Shown here piece after piece: positions 38,025-46,244 of a stretch of 64,000 nt of DNA. Made by a program: the position numbers and the translations under genes. Positions within the stretch are counted from its first letter, which is position 1; each line of letters opens with the position of its first letter. The stretch comes from Rhodospirillales bacterium (GTDB lineage: Bacteria > Pseudomonadota > Alphaproteobacteria > Rhodospirillales > UBA2165). The stretch spans positions 1 to 64,000 of the forward strand of contig JAOMCN010000008.1 of assembly GCA_028345065.1 (NCBI GenBank), in the 5' to 3' direction. The notes under the pieces are model-generated. The model was not told the DNA's origin and searched no databases. It saw nothing but the letters and a program-made list of their open reading frames with translations.

Positions 38025-40093
38025 TTTTCTACTTCATTGTCCGAAACAACTAACACTCCTGACGGCCTGACTTCCACTGACTGGTTGTTGAGCACTCGAA
38101 TTGTGGAACCGAAATCCTCGATGATCAACGGCCCCTGGATTGTCATGCCGGACTCAAGCACCCCCCGGTGTTGGACTGATACATCATACGCCGTTCCTTT
38201 CTCGTCGACGACGCGCCGCGACCGATTTGGTGGCGTGTCAGCTTCCGTCACCGACGTCGGCCATTTACCGTCGTAGACCGTACTCGAAGCCACAAGCCGC
38301 AGATTGACGAGTTGTACCGTGTGGCCAGGAAGATCATAGCCGTAGGTATCGTAATGTGCGGAACGAAATGTGCGGTCAAGGTTATCACCCGTTAGCGTCT
38401 CGCCGTCCTTGAATGGCAGTGTAAGCTCGAAGAGCTGACCTTCGAACCGTGCATCCACCAGCTGTTTAAAGTGCCAATTTCCACCCGTGTTCTCGGCCGC
38501 GATTAGGTCGCGTGTCCGCCTCTTGAGTCTCGAAAATTCCTCGGTTACTTCCGTTTTACTGAGGTTTTTCGTCCGGCGTAATAAGGTCTGAACTAAGTCG
38601 TGGCGGACTTCCCCCAGCATCGTTCCAACGGCACTAAACAGTCCGGGTACGGTCGGCACGACAAACCTTGGTACGCCGACTTCGCGGGCAACCTCCGCCG
38701 CGTGAAGTGGACCCGCACCGCCGAAAGCAACCAAACTGAAGGCTCTTGGATCAAGCCCGCGGCGGAGTGTGGCGAGCCGCACTATCTCTGTAATGCTCGC
38801 GTTGGCAAGACGCAAAATTCCCCAGGCCGCTTGCTCTACAGTCCATCCGAAAGGCTCAGCGATATGACTCGCGATGGCGTCCCGTGCCCGATCGGGGCTG
38901 ATCCCCAGATCTTCGCTGCCAAAGCCATCGGCGGCAATGTGACCGACCACGACATGCGCGTCTGTCACTGTTGGCAGTTCGCCGCCTCGGTTATAGCAGG
39001 CCGGTCCCGGCTGAGCGCCGGCGCTATCCGGTCCGACCTTTATGGTGCCGTTGGTGTCGATCCAAGCGATCGAACCGCCACCCGAACCAATCTCGATGAG
39101 GTCAATTACCGGGCTCTGAATTGGATAACCTCCGACGTCTTTACCATCTACGAAACGGTCGGCATAAAATTCGGTACTGAGTTTCGGTTGACCGCCAACA
39201 ACAACCCCCGCCTTTGCAGTGGTTCCACCCATGTCGAAGGTGATAAGGTCGCCAAGGTGTTCCTCAGCACCGAGCGCAGCGCAGGCGATTACACCCGCAG
39301 CGGGCCCTGATTCAATGAGGTGGACAGGATAGCGGCAAGCGTTTGCGGCCGAGGTCAGGCCTCCATTTGACTTGATGATTGAGAGGCGCGGAATGTTACG
39401 TGCGGAGAGAGCATCTCCTAACCGGTCAATATAGCTTTGAACGACAGGCCCGATGAAGGCATTTACCACGACGGTACTAGTGCGCTCGAACTCCCGGAAC
39501 TCTCGGCAAACATCGCTCGACAGTGTTACGAAAACATCCGGCAACGCCGCTTCTAGTGCGGCCCCGATAGTGCGCTCATGCGCATCGTTGGCATAGGCGT
39601 GTAGTAACGAGACCGCAACGGCTTCGACATTAGCGTCACGTACCAGGCGAATGATGCGCTCGACCTCCTCAGGGGTGAGAGGCGTCAAGATTTCGCCCTC
39701 ATGCCCCATCCGCTCCGTAACTTCAAGACGAAGCTCCCTCGGTACAATCGGTGGCGAGATGCACGGCGAGAGATCGTAGAGCCTTGGCCTCGCATGCCGG
39801 CGTAACGCCAGAACGTCCCGGAATCCTTTTGTCGTGACCAGAGATGTTCGCGCCGCCTTCTTGGTGATTAGGGCGTTAGTACCGACTGTCGTACCGTGGA
39901 AAACGGCACCCGCTGGATCGCCATTGCGCTCGCGATATCTGTCGACCCCGGTCACCGCACCCGCTGCTAGATTCTCAGGGGTTGAGAGTACCTTGAAAGC
40001 GGACACCAACTTGCCCGTATTACGGTTGAGAGCGAGTACATCCGTAAAAGTACCACCTACGTCTATCCCGAGTGCGATATCCGGTTCCGCCAT
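38021..40093 (-). CDS. hyuA: Hydantoinase A / N-methylhydantoinase alpha subunit
   Basis: A 690-residue ASKHA-type subunit, with LGIDVGGTFTDVLAL at the N-terminus, HGTTVGTNALI, and DMGGTTAK in the middle, all ATP-binding motifs of the family. It forms a complex with HyuB, whose gene follows. The substrate (hydantoin, oxoproline, acetophenone or acetone) cannot be fixed. The gene starts about 40 bases from the first element gene and so marks the chromosomal side of the island's left edge. Confidence 0.9.
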   Translation of the reverse strand: MAEPDIALGIDVGGTFTDVLALNRNTGKLVSAFKVLSTPENLAAGAVTGVDRYRERNGDPAGAVFHGTTVGTNALITKKAARTSLVTTKGFRDVLALRRHARPRLYDLSPCISPPIVPRELRLEVTERMGHEGEILTPLTPEEVERIIRLVRDANVEAVAVSLLHAYANDAHERTIGAALEAALPDVFVTLSSDVCREFREFERTSTVVVNAFIGPVVQSYIDRLGDALSARNIPRLSIIKSNGGLTSAANACRYPVHLIESGPAAGVIACAALGAEEHLGDLITFDMGGTTAKAGVVVGGQPKLSTEFYADRFVDGKDVGGYPIQSPVIDLIEIGSGGGSIAWIDTNGTIKVGPDSAGAQPGPACYNRGGELPTVTDAHVVVGHIAADGFGSEDLGISPDRARDAIASHIAEPFGWTVEQAAWGILRLANASITEIVRLATLRRGLDPRAFSLVAFGGAGPLHAAEVAREVGVPRFVVPTVPGLFSAVGTMLGEVRHDLVQTLLRRTKNLSKTEVTEEFSRLKRRTRDLIAAENTGGNWHFKQLVDARFEGQLFELTLPFKDGETLTGDNLDRTFRSAHYDTYGYDLPGHTVQLVNLRLVASSTVYDGKWPTSVTEADTPPNRSRRVVDEKGTAYDVSVQHRGVLESGMTIQGPLIIEDFGSTIRVLNNQSVEVRPSGVLVVSDNEVEK

Positions 40094-40132
40094 GGGTGTT
40101 TCCTCTACGACCCATCGAGTTCGGTGAGAGCA

Positions 40133-40462
40133 TCAACGAAGTTCATGATCCGTAATATCTGCAAGGTACTTCTCCACTAAATTGTCTAGGTTAGGAGTAT
40201 TTGGACGTGCTTTATGGCGTTTACCGTCTCTAAGTTCTCCAATAACCTCAATGATTTTCTCTTTTAACTCTCTACCCTGGATTAAATTGGTCGGGGTTCT
40301 TGGACCAAGGGTTTCTAGAATTCGCATCATGTCTTTAGTATTTGACCATGCGAGGGAGTGACGCAACATCATTGGAATCGCAATTGAAAGTGCCTCCCTA
40401 ATTATTTGATTATCTCTGCCCACAATTTGTCCAAAAGCGTTGTCCTCGATTTTATTTTTCAT
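40133..40462 (-). CDS. Small helical protein of unknown function
   Basis: A 109-residue, mainly helical protein (ALSIAIPMMLRHSLAWSNTK and LKEKIIEVIGELRDGKRH). No recognised domain. The gene stands head-to-head with the truncated GIY-YIG fragment at 50 bases and is the first gene inside the island's left edge. It may form a unit with the fragment; that is a guess. Confidence 0.45.
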   Translation of the reverse strand: MKNKIEDNAFGQIVGRDNQIIREALSIAIPMMLRHSLAWSNTKDMMRILETLGPRTPTNLIQGRELKEKIIEVIGELRDGKRHKARPNTPNLDNLVEKYLADITDHELR

Positions 40463-40510
40463 CTTTCGAGTATAGCAATGAATCGCTAAGATTGAAAAAG
40501 CGAATGAGAC

Positions 40511-40681
40511 ATGAAAATGAAGAAAATTAATAATGACTATTATGTTTACTGCCTAATTGACCCCACTAATGATCACAAACCCTTTTATGTTGGAAAAGGG
40601 AAAGGTTCTAGAGGAGAAAATCATTTAGCAGAAAACCCGGATACGGATGAAAAAAGTTCCAACAAAATCCTTAGAAACTGA
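40511..40681 (+). pseudogene. Truncated LEM3-like GIY-YIG nuclease
   Basis: A 56-codon frame reads YYVYCLIDPTNDHKPFYVGK then GKGSRGENHL, the N-terminal signature of LEM-3-type GIY-YIG endonucleases (YVY..ID....PFYVGKGKG.R...HL). A TGA stop then ends the frame, whereas the family needs about 100 more residues with a conserved glutamate. The following 139-residue gene overlaps its end in another frame. It is probably a decayed nuclease; recoding by frameshift was considered but is not supported. Confidence 0.5.
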
Positions 40682-41066
40682 CAAGTTGATAAAAGAACTT
40701 GCTGAAATCCCCGGTATTCCACCGGTTATAACTCAAGTTTTCACCCTTTATCTGAGTATCTATGAGCGAGGAATACTGAAAATTAGAATTCCCGGACTGA
40801 CACTGGAAATGATGAGACGTCTGTTATCCGATTTTGCTGGATTTTGTGCTGATTACACGCTTGATGCGGGTCCGGACCCCAAAGCCGAAGGCTGGGCAGA
40901 AAAAAATCAATGGTTCGGTAAAAACGATACAATGACGTTAAGAACATTTTCCATTCATATGGAGCTCGTTTCGGAAGGATATGACACCGAATCCGACACC
41001 TACTACGCAGAAATTGATAAGAGACTGAAGGCGGAATTTCCTCAATACCTTGCTAATGAGCAATAA
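40647..41066 (+). CDS. Hypothetical protein
   Basis: A 139-residue protein with a helical start (LIKELAEIPGIPPVITQVF) and an acidic C-terminal half (DTESDTYYAEIDKRLKAEF). It overlaps the GIY-YIG fragment in a different frame, and its ATG has no clear ribosome site. No family is recognised; the reading frame may start later. Confidence 0.35.
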   Translation: MKKVPTKSLETDKLIKELAEIPGIPPVITQVFTLYLSIYERGILKIRIPGLTLEMMRRLLSDFAGFCADYTLDAGPDPKAEGWAEKNQWFGKNDTMTLRTFSIHMELVSEGYDTESDTYYAEIDKRLKAEFPQYLANEQ

Positions 41067-41079
41067 TTGTAACTTGAGT

Positions 41080-41820
41080 TTATAGAGCCCAGAGACTTTG
41101 ATCTAAGCATCTCTTAAACTGGTTTTTCACACACTCCCGGGCAAGTTTTTGTGCTTCTGCAATGAGCGAAGGCGACATCTTGGGTACAATTTTATTTCTG
41201 AGAAAATTATCCGCTTCATCATCGCCGCCGTTTTTTGCCAACGATACCCACATGTGGGCTTTTACAAGATAGTCAGGATATTTCCTGGTATGAAAATAAA
41301 TAGATCCGACAACCATTTGGGAAAGAGTGTCTCCTTTAGATGCTTTATTCAGCACATCTCTAAAGAAGGGACCCACTCTTAGTTTTTTGGCGGCGAAGTA
41401 TTTTGCCTTATAGTGCTCTCGTGCCATTGCCTTATGCACCCAGTATTGACGTCCTGACCAGGAAATCAAATACCACGAATAAAACTGTTTATGAACTTCA
41501 AAAGATTTGGATTTAACTCCTTTCAACACCTTGAGAACGCAGAACCTGATACCGGGACCTGCCCGCAAATTAACCTCGTCTAGCATGAATTGGTCTTTTG
41601 TGTTTTCGGGAGGTTTGGGTTTTACAAAATGCTCATAAGAAGGCGGAATATTTCTGATCCCGTCATTACATTTAAATTTCTTCCGAGATTTATCACTATC
41701 AATCAGGTTTTGTTGTTTACTACCCCCGGGCTCAACAACAACAGCAGCGAATACCGGCCCGCCCAGCATACCTGTCATAAACAGGGCGCACGTGATCACG
41801 AGTAAAGTTTTTCGAACCAT
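41080..41820 (-). CDS. Exported SH3b-domain/Sel1-like protein
   Basis: A 246-residue protein with a signal peptide (MVRKTLLVITCALFMTGMLG, then VFAAVV). A bacterial SH3-like domain has DEVNLRAGPGIRFCVLKVL, close to the N-x-R-x-GPG signature. The C-terminal part (GDTLSQMVVGSIYFHTRKYP and AHMWVSLAKNGG) resembles a Sel1 repeat. It may sit in the periplasm and bind murein or another partner. The start at MVRK is chosen since the signal peptide begins there, and the longer frame overlaps the NrdR-like gene. It is downstream of that gene. Confidence 0.6.
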   Translation of the reverse strand: MVRKTLLVITCALFMTGMLGGPVFAAVVVEPGGSKQQNLIDSDKSRKKFKCNDGIRNIPPSYEHFVKPKPPENTKDQFMLDEVNLRAGPGIRFCVLKVLKGVKSKSFEVHKQFYSWYLISWSGRQYWVHKAMAREHYKAKYFAAKKLRVGPFFRDVLNKASKGDTLSQMVVGSIYFHTRKYPDYLVKAHMWVSLAKNGGDDEADNFLRNKIVPKMSPSLIAEAQKLARECVKNQFKRCLDQSLWAL

Positions 41821-41845
41821 CTTCAGACCCCCGGATGTTCTCTCA

Positions 41846-42307
41846 TTAAATCGGATACTCCGTCCTAACTGCACCCGCAAACCGTTCAAAATCCTCCACT
41901 TTGTTGAAGTTTTGATAGACGGACGCAAAACGGACGAATGCTACTTTGTCGAGTTCTGCAAGGTTGGCCATCACCAGCTTGCCGATGGTTTCGCTGGTAA
42001 CCTCGTTTTCGATGGAGCCTTGCAGTTGCTGGTGAATTGACGCGACGATAAGATCAATATGCTTCCTATCCACGCGTCGCTTGCGAAGAGCCGTGTTCAG
42101 TGACCGGGTCAACTTATCGAAATCGAAGGGTTCCGTTTCGCCGTTTCGTTTGCAAACAGCAATTTCTTTGTGTTCTACCCATTCAACCGTGCTGAAACGA
42201 ATGTGACAGTTATTGCAATAGCGTCGTCGACGGATCGTCCGATTTTTCTTACCGGGACGCGAATCTTTGACGCCATTCTTATCCGTGTGACAATAGGGGC
42301 AAAGCAT
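41846..42307 (-). CDS. NrdR-like ribonucleotide reductase repressor
   Basis: A 153-residue protein with a zinc ribbon (C3-x2-C6 and C31-x2-C34, in MLCPYC and YCNNCHIRFST) and an ATP-cone (CKRNGETEPFDFDKLTRSLN, residues about 52-140). The length is that of NrdR. GGAGGAG stands eight bases before the ATG. NrdR senses ATP/dATP and represses ribonucleotide reductase genes. The gene lies on the island, where a core regulator is not expected, so it may set the host's dNTP supply for the element. No nrd gene lies in the window. Confidence 0.78.
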   Translation of the reverse strand: MLCPYCHTDKNGVKDSRPGKKNRTIRRRRYCNNCHIRFSTVEWVEHKEIAVCKRNGETEPFDFDKLTRSLNTALRKRRVDRKHIDLIVASIHQQLQGSIENEVTSETIGKLVMANLAELDKVAFVRFASVYQNFNKVEDFERFAGAVRTEYPI

Positions 42308-42426
42308 ATCTTTTTTCTCCTCCATACAGGCGGGAAGCTTCTTGAAAAACCATATCAAAAAGTCTCCTCAAATCTATTTTTATCCATCCCCGGGTCGCAA
42401 AAGTTAACTTTTTCGAGGATGGGCAT

Positions 42427-42467
42427 ACTATATATAGTTTTTCGATTCACAAAAATCAACATATAGT
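42427..42467. promoter_or_regulatory. Candidate NrdR-box pair
   Basis: ACTATATATAGT is a perfect 12-bp palindrome and matches the core of the NrdR box (acaCTATATATAGtgt). A second, imperfect copy (TCAACATATAGT) follows with its centre 29 bases away. NrdR boxes normally come as a pair roughly 31 bases centre to centre. The site is about 120 bases upstream of the NrdR-like start, so it may allow autorepression. Confidence 0.45.
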
Positions 42468-42534
42468 AGTTCCGTTACAAATTGGGAGGACGAACCTGGT
42501 TGGATAAGACAGTAGATATCATCACTTTATATCC

Positions 42535-42636
42535 CTACTGTCCCGAAAGGATGGCAATGAGCAGACACACGCCATAGAAAGCCGCAAGAGCCGTCGCTGA
42601 TGTCATTCGTTGATTATAACCCAAATCCCAGGACAT
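42535..42636 (-). CDS. Possible small membrane peptide
   Basis: A 33-residue frame: MSWDLGYNQRMTSATALAAF then YGVCLLIAILSGQ, i.e. a short polar start and one hydrophobic segment of about 18 residues. A second ATG at residue 11 would give 23 residues. The ribosome site is weak. It could be a small membrane toxin or leader, or chance. Confidence 0.25.
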   Translation of the reverse strand: MSWDLGYNQRMTSATALAAFYGVCLLIAILSGQ

Positions 42637-42894
42637 CTTCAAAATAAACAGCTAATACTCTTTTTGATATCGCTACTGTGCGGTACATACGGGGTCTAGA
42701 GATTCCCTCCCCTGACAAAATTAGTTTGTTATACTGCATATATTTAGTTCGAAATTTATCTTAAACTAGTTTAATTTATTTTAGAAACTAGTTTATAAAA
42801 AAGTTCGAAATAAGGTTTTTGAGCGAGCGCCGGTCCCCCTTCCGGGGTTACAACCTTCTCCATCGACGCAAAAACGGACAATGGAGAAAAACAT
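42637..42894. other. Intergenic region upstream of the DUF4258-like operon
   Basis: No gene. The region holds a cluster of palindromes, listed separately, followed by a C/G-rich stretch (GAGCGAGCGCCGGTCCCCCT) and then the start of the operon. It is the likely promoter and control region of the three-gene operon to its right. Confidence 0.5.
42746..42811. promoter_or_regulatory. Symmetric operator-like repeat cluster
   Basis: AGTTCGAAAT occurs at both ends (42746-42755 and 42802-42811). Between them are two copies of the palindrome AAACTAGTTT, the first extended to TTAAACTAGTTTAA (42761-42774) and the second at 42785-42794. Their centres are 22 bases apart, about two helical turns. This arrangement suits cooperative binding of a dimeric repressor. 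The DUF4258-like operon begins 84 bases further on. Confidence 0.55.
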
Positions 42895-43209
42895 ATGTCA
42901 CACCACGCTGAAGTTCGAAAACAACAACGCGGAATTACAGCCCAAATCATGTCCCTGCATGAAAGATACGCGGATCAGGAATGTTTTGTCGGAAATGGTT
43001 GTATCAGCCGCACATTGAGTAACGCCGCAGCAAAGAAGATGAAGGTAGTGGGCATCAAGCAACAGGAGATAGAGAAAGTGAGAAAGACGGCAATCGTTTA
43101 TGCACGGACAGACGAAGTTGTAACTCCACTCTTTGTATTCCCCGGACAAGGCCACACCTATCGCCGTGGCAGCCGCAAACGGTACAGCAAAAGAAACAAC
43201 CGCCGTTAA
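42895..43209 (+). CDS. DUF4258-like protein
   Basis: A 104-residue basic protein. HHAEVRKQQRGITAQIMSLH and NGCISRTLSNAAAKKM followed by KVRKTAIVYARTDEVVTPLF resemble DUF4258 (H..R..QRGI, a middle with K..K, then Y.V...D..V.T). DUF4258 is a RelE-like fold often met in toxin-like genes. It ends in a highly basic tail, RRGSRKRYSKRNNRR. It is the first gene of an operon after the symmetric operator. GGAGAAAA precedes the ATG. Confidence 0.5.
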   Translation: MSHHAEVRKQQRGITAQIMSLHERYADQECFVGNGCISRTLSNAAAKKMKVVGIKQQEIEKVRKTAIVYARTDEVVTPLFVFPGQGHTYRRGSRKRYSKRNNRR

Positions 43210-43238
43210 TTCACCCTACCAAGAGGTCCAGATTGATC

Positions 43239-44891
43239 ATGAATGACAAAACAGTGAAGCAAGAAACACCACCAACCAATTCCAATAAACCGGTACCGTC
43301 CCGGGAAACACCAAATGAATTACGCGCTCGAGAGGTCAGGGAAACGATGAAATCTGCCGGGCGAATACGGGATACCAAAACCAGGGAGCAAATTGCCAGA
43401 AATCTCGGGCGCATTATTCAAACAAGAAAAGAAAATTTGCATTATTCTGAATTGGTGGTCAACGCGGGACTGAGTGTAAACCCGGACCCCAACCGTCTAG
43501 CTAAGATCAGGATTTTACCCGATAAGAAAGTGTCACCGAAAACCATAGAGAAACTCAAGCACGACCCCATGAGCTATCTGAATATTGTTGATGAGATCGC
43601 CAAAAAGACTGGCGAAGACCATCTCAATCTTACACTCGATCTGGTAATTGGAACAAAATTTGATGCCGCGAACTTATCCCAGGTTTCTATCCAACCCCTG
43701 GAACAACTCCTCGCCAACATTCAAAAGAAGATCGACGTTCTGGACGCAAAATACGACCTCACCGGATATTTCCGCACACTGCGAGAAAAGGAATTGTTGC
43801 CGGTCTGGAAGGATGGGGTAAAAATGTTTAACAGGATGACTCCGCACCATGCCTATATTCCCTCTGAATTAGTCGGATGGGCTGAAAAGAGGAACTTAAG
43901 TTTTGGAGATGAGGAGACAAACGAGTGGATGCCATGCGTCCCCCTTGGCCGACAATTAAACAACATTAACGACACTGCGGAATACACTATAGGAGCAAAC
44001 ATTCAAATAGGTGAAGAGAAATCCGCTGCCGGTTTTATTGCGCAATATGAAAGAATTTACCTGGGAATTGGCATGAGGATTCGCCGCGATCCCTCTGAAG
44101 GTATCGTTCCGCCTAACCCAAGCAATAGTCGGCTTATCTTCGTCGGTGACGGGGAAAAATTGAATGCAATGGTGGAGAGCATTGATGAGACCAGGCCCCT
44201 TTGCCCATACATTATACTGGCAAAGGAGTTTCACGGACATACCGGATTTTATCAAATGCTCAACGAAGATGACCTGGAATATTTTACCGTAACCGGTTTC
44301 TTTCACTCAGGAAATGGAGAGGGAAATTGTTACGGTTACGACTCGGACAAAGGGATCGATATCGACATAATTCATGAATTTGTAAAATATTTTCCTGCTG
44401 ACAACTCCAGCAGTATTGGAACCGGTATGGACCCTGACAGAGTTGAGGTTTACCCACTTGACCTCCATTTATTTCGAAACTTGTTTGATAGCCAGACATC
44501 TTTCTGGTTTCCCGAGAGTGATTTTGATGATGAGGGTCCAAATGTAAAAAGTTATAGAAGTGAAAGTGGTGATCTCCTTCCGGAAATAGAAACACAGATA
44601 CCTACCCTATCTTCTAGCGGGACCCTCGCCGCCCTCCTTGAAACCAATATTCTCGGTCATGACATACCGTCTGAAAACCCGGAGCAGATGCCCTTAAAAA
44701 CAGTTCTGGATCATCTTGAAGACGATGTAAAACTTAGAATTCAAAGCCTTTCAGGCTGGATATCGGAAACAGATTCCAAACTCCAAGAAAAACATACAGA
44801 CCTCATAGAAAAACTTGATAAGGAACTCGAAGATGCAAAAGCCAATCCCAAGATGAATTTTGATCAAGGAGCATCAAGTGGAAAACAATAG
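43239..44891 (+). CDS. Large hypothetical protein with XRE-like N-terminal region
   Basis: A 550-residue protein of unknown function. After a charged, disordered start, residues about 45-130 (ARNLGRIIQTRKENLHYSEL and KLKHDPMSYLNIVDEIAKKT) resemble the prophage XRE-like 'LARAAGL' regulators. The large middle (KEFHGHTGFYQMLNEDDLEY) is not recognised, and the C-terminus is predicted coiled coil (LQEKHTDLIEKLDKELEDAK). AAGAGG precedes ATG. It lies 29 bases after the DUF4258-like gene and overlaps the next gene. Confidence 0.55.
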   Translation: MNDKTVKQETPPTNSNKPVPSRETPNELRAREVRETMKSAGRIRDTKTREQIARNLGRIIQTRKENLHYSELVVNAGLSVNPDPNRLAKIRILPDKKVSPKTIEKLKHDPMSYLNIVDEIAKKTGEDHLNLTLDLVIGTKFDAANLSQVSIQPLEQLLANIQKKIDVLDAKYDLTGYFRTLREKELLPVWKDGVKMFNRMTPHHAYIPSELVGWAEKRNLSFGDEETNEWMPCVPLGRQLNNINDTAEYTIGANIQIGEEKSAAGFIAQYERIYLGIGMRIRRDPSEGIVPPNPSNSRLIFVGDGEKLNAMVESIDETRPLCPYIILAKEFHGHTGFYQMLNEDDLEYFTVTGFFHSGNGEGNCYGYDSDKGIDIDIIHEFVKYFPADNSSSIGTGMDPDRVEVYPLDLHLFRNLFDSQTSFWFPESDFDDEGPNVKSYRSESGDLLPEIETQIPTLSSSGTLAALLETNILGHDIPSENPEQMPLKTVLDHLEDDVKLRIQSLSGWISETDSKLQEKHTDLIEKLDKELEDAKANPKMNFDQGASSGKQ

Positions 44892-45135
44892 AATTAAAAA
44901 AGAGTATTCCAAGAAGACAATCGTGGAAATAGGCGGCGCAGAGTTTACTATCGGGGTCTCCAAATCAACAGATAATCCAGATGACCAGTCACTGGCATTG
45001 AAAATAGTGGTCTATGGAATGGATAGTCTGGAAACAACGGAGAATGTCCTCGAAAGACTGTTCCAAACATTACAAGATATTGATCCAGAACTCCAATTGC
45101 AGGAATCCAATAAGGAAAAGTCCGCTTTACACTAG
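44878..45135 (+). CDS. Small hypothetical protein overlapping the large gene
   Basis: An 85-residue acidic protein (VEIGGAEFTIGVSKSTDNPD, then ETTENVLERLFQTLQDIDPE). GTG, with AAGGAG six bases earlier, lies inside the end of the preceding gene, an overlap of 14 bases that suggests coupling. No family is recognised; it may be a partner or inhibitor of the large protein. Confidence 0.5.
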   Translation: MENNRIKKEYSKKTIVEIGGAEFTIGVSKSTDNPDDQSLALKIVVYGMDSLETTENVLERLFQTLQDIDPELQLQESNKEKSALH

Positions 45136-45311
45136 GATAAACCACTCAACTAACCGGGAAGGTTAGCTGAATTGATATAGGCGACACCATTAGTATTGCC
45201 ATAGTTCCAGAAATGTGATTATGGGAAACAACCGGAGTCTCATTCGTCGTGATCGATCTTTATGGACCTGGCTGCGTAAATTTAACCCAGGATAAGCAAG
45301 AGTGCATGTAA

Positions 45312-45833
45312 TTGAGAATTGAAGACTACACGCCTGAAATAGAAAACCCGGATCATATTCAGGTGCTGTTCCTAGAGCAGCTTGAGATTACCCGGGGACA
45401 GCGGAAGGCTTATCTGAACGTGACAGAAGCCAAAAATTACATGGAATGGCACGACGCACACGAGAAACTCGACGTTAGTAAGTGGCAAAAAAAACGACAT
45501 TTTAAGAAAAACTGCCCAAAAACTATCAGGGACTTACGCTTGTGCGACGATGCACGTCGAAACCTTTATTATAAATGCTGGGCATTTATAAGTTGGCAAA
45601 AAAGAAAAGTAATATGGAAAAAGCCGGAGGTTGTTAACAAGGCATTATCGGGTTTGGAAGCAGGATTTCGGTCGAAAGTAGAAGATAAAAAATCTAAAAT
45701 AATTTCTGACCAGATAGACAAGAAGCTCTTATTAAACAGGATGGAAGGTAGGGGTTCACAATCTAAGGTAGTAAATTTTATAAAATATCGCAGACGAAAA
45801 ATGAAGTTACACTTTGACAAATTGTTTCCATAG
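45312..45833 (+). CDS. Hypothetical basic protein
   Basis: A 173-residue protein with many lysines (KWQKKRHFKKNCPKTIRDLR and KYRRRKMKLHFDKLF), so likely to bind nucleic acid. The start is TTG, directly after an in-frame stop, and lacks a clear ribosome site. It resembles no family that I know. It is read in the same direction as the operon before it, but is 176 bases away. Confidence 0.4.
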   Translation: MRIEDYTPEIENPDHIQVLFLEQLEITRGQRKAYLNVTEAKNYMEWHDAHEKLDVSKWQKKRHFKKNCPKTIRDLRLCDDARRNLYYKCWAFISWQKRKVIWKKPEVVNKALSGLEAGFRSKVEDKKSKIISDQIDKKLLLNRMEGRGSQSKVVNFIKYRRRKMKLHFDKLFP

Positions 45834-46244
45834 AATTTATTCAGCTTTTTAACTGCCAACAGCCCCTTCACTAAGTACCTTCCAAACACACAAAAACAAC
45901 TTCCGTGACAGACCGGGTCCCTTTTGATTCGGGCTCAAAAAAGTGCTGCCCTTTCCAGTTTAGGATGACCTGAAAGTGTCCGGGTTACTGAGAGGAGGCA
46001 GGTGAACCGTCGGGGTTGGACATATAGAGAAGGGGGGAAACTGAAAAAAGTACCTTGGAAGCGAGGTAATGGGAACTACATCGGTTCCCTTAAATAGGTA
46101 ATTAGGGCAATTAGCGGGAACTACCGTAGTTACACATCTAATATACCATGGGGGGTGGATCAATTTACTTTGTGTTGCAGATTTCTTAAAATTGATTTCT
46201 GCACAGTCGCTCAAATAAATTTTTGAAAACTAGGAATTATAGGT
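45834..46244. other. Intergenic region before the HNH/DGQHR pair
   Basis: 410 bases with no credible gene. It holds two GGGAACTAC repeats with hairpins, listed separately. The rest shows purine-rich stretches but no other structure. Confidence 0.5.
46071..46131. promoter_or_regulatory. Candidate operator: two GGGAACTAC repeats with hairpins
   Basis: GGGAACTAC is present at 46071-46079 and at 46116-46124. The first copy opens an inverted repeat (GGGAAC to GTTCCC at 46084-46089) and the second an almost perfect one (AACTAC c GTAGTT, 46119-46131). They lie about 115-170 bases upstream of the HNH gene, in the same orientation, so they may bind a regulator of that operon. Confidence 0.4.

Noticed and set aside
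40630-40665. Possible programmed frameshift at the A6 run joining the GIY-YIG frame to the following gene
   Set aside because: The run is not in the phase of the -1 slippery type (A AAA AAG in frame), and the next gene does not resemble the missing GIY-YIG part.
42895-44891. Reading the large 550-residue protein as a restriction enzyme or helicase
   Set aside because: No Walker, PD-(D/E)XK or HNH motif can be seen in it, so no enzymatic role is claimed.
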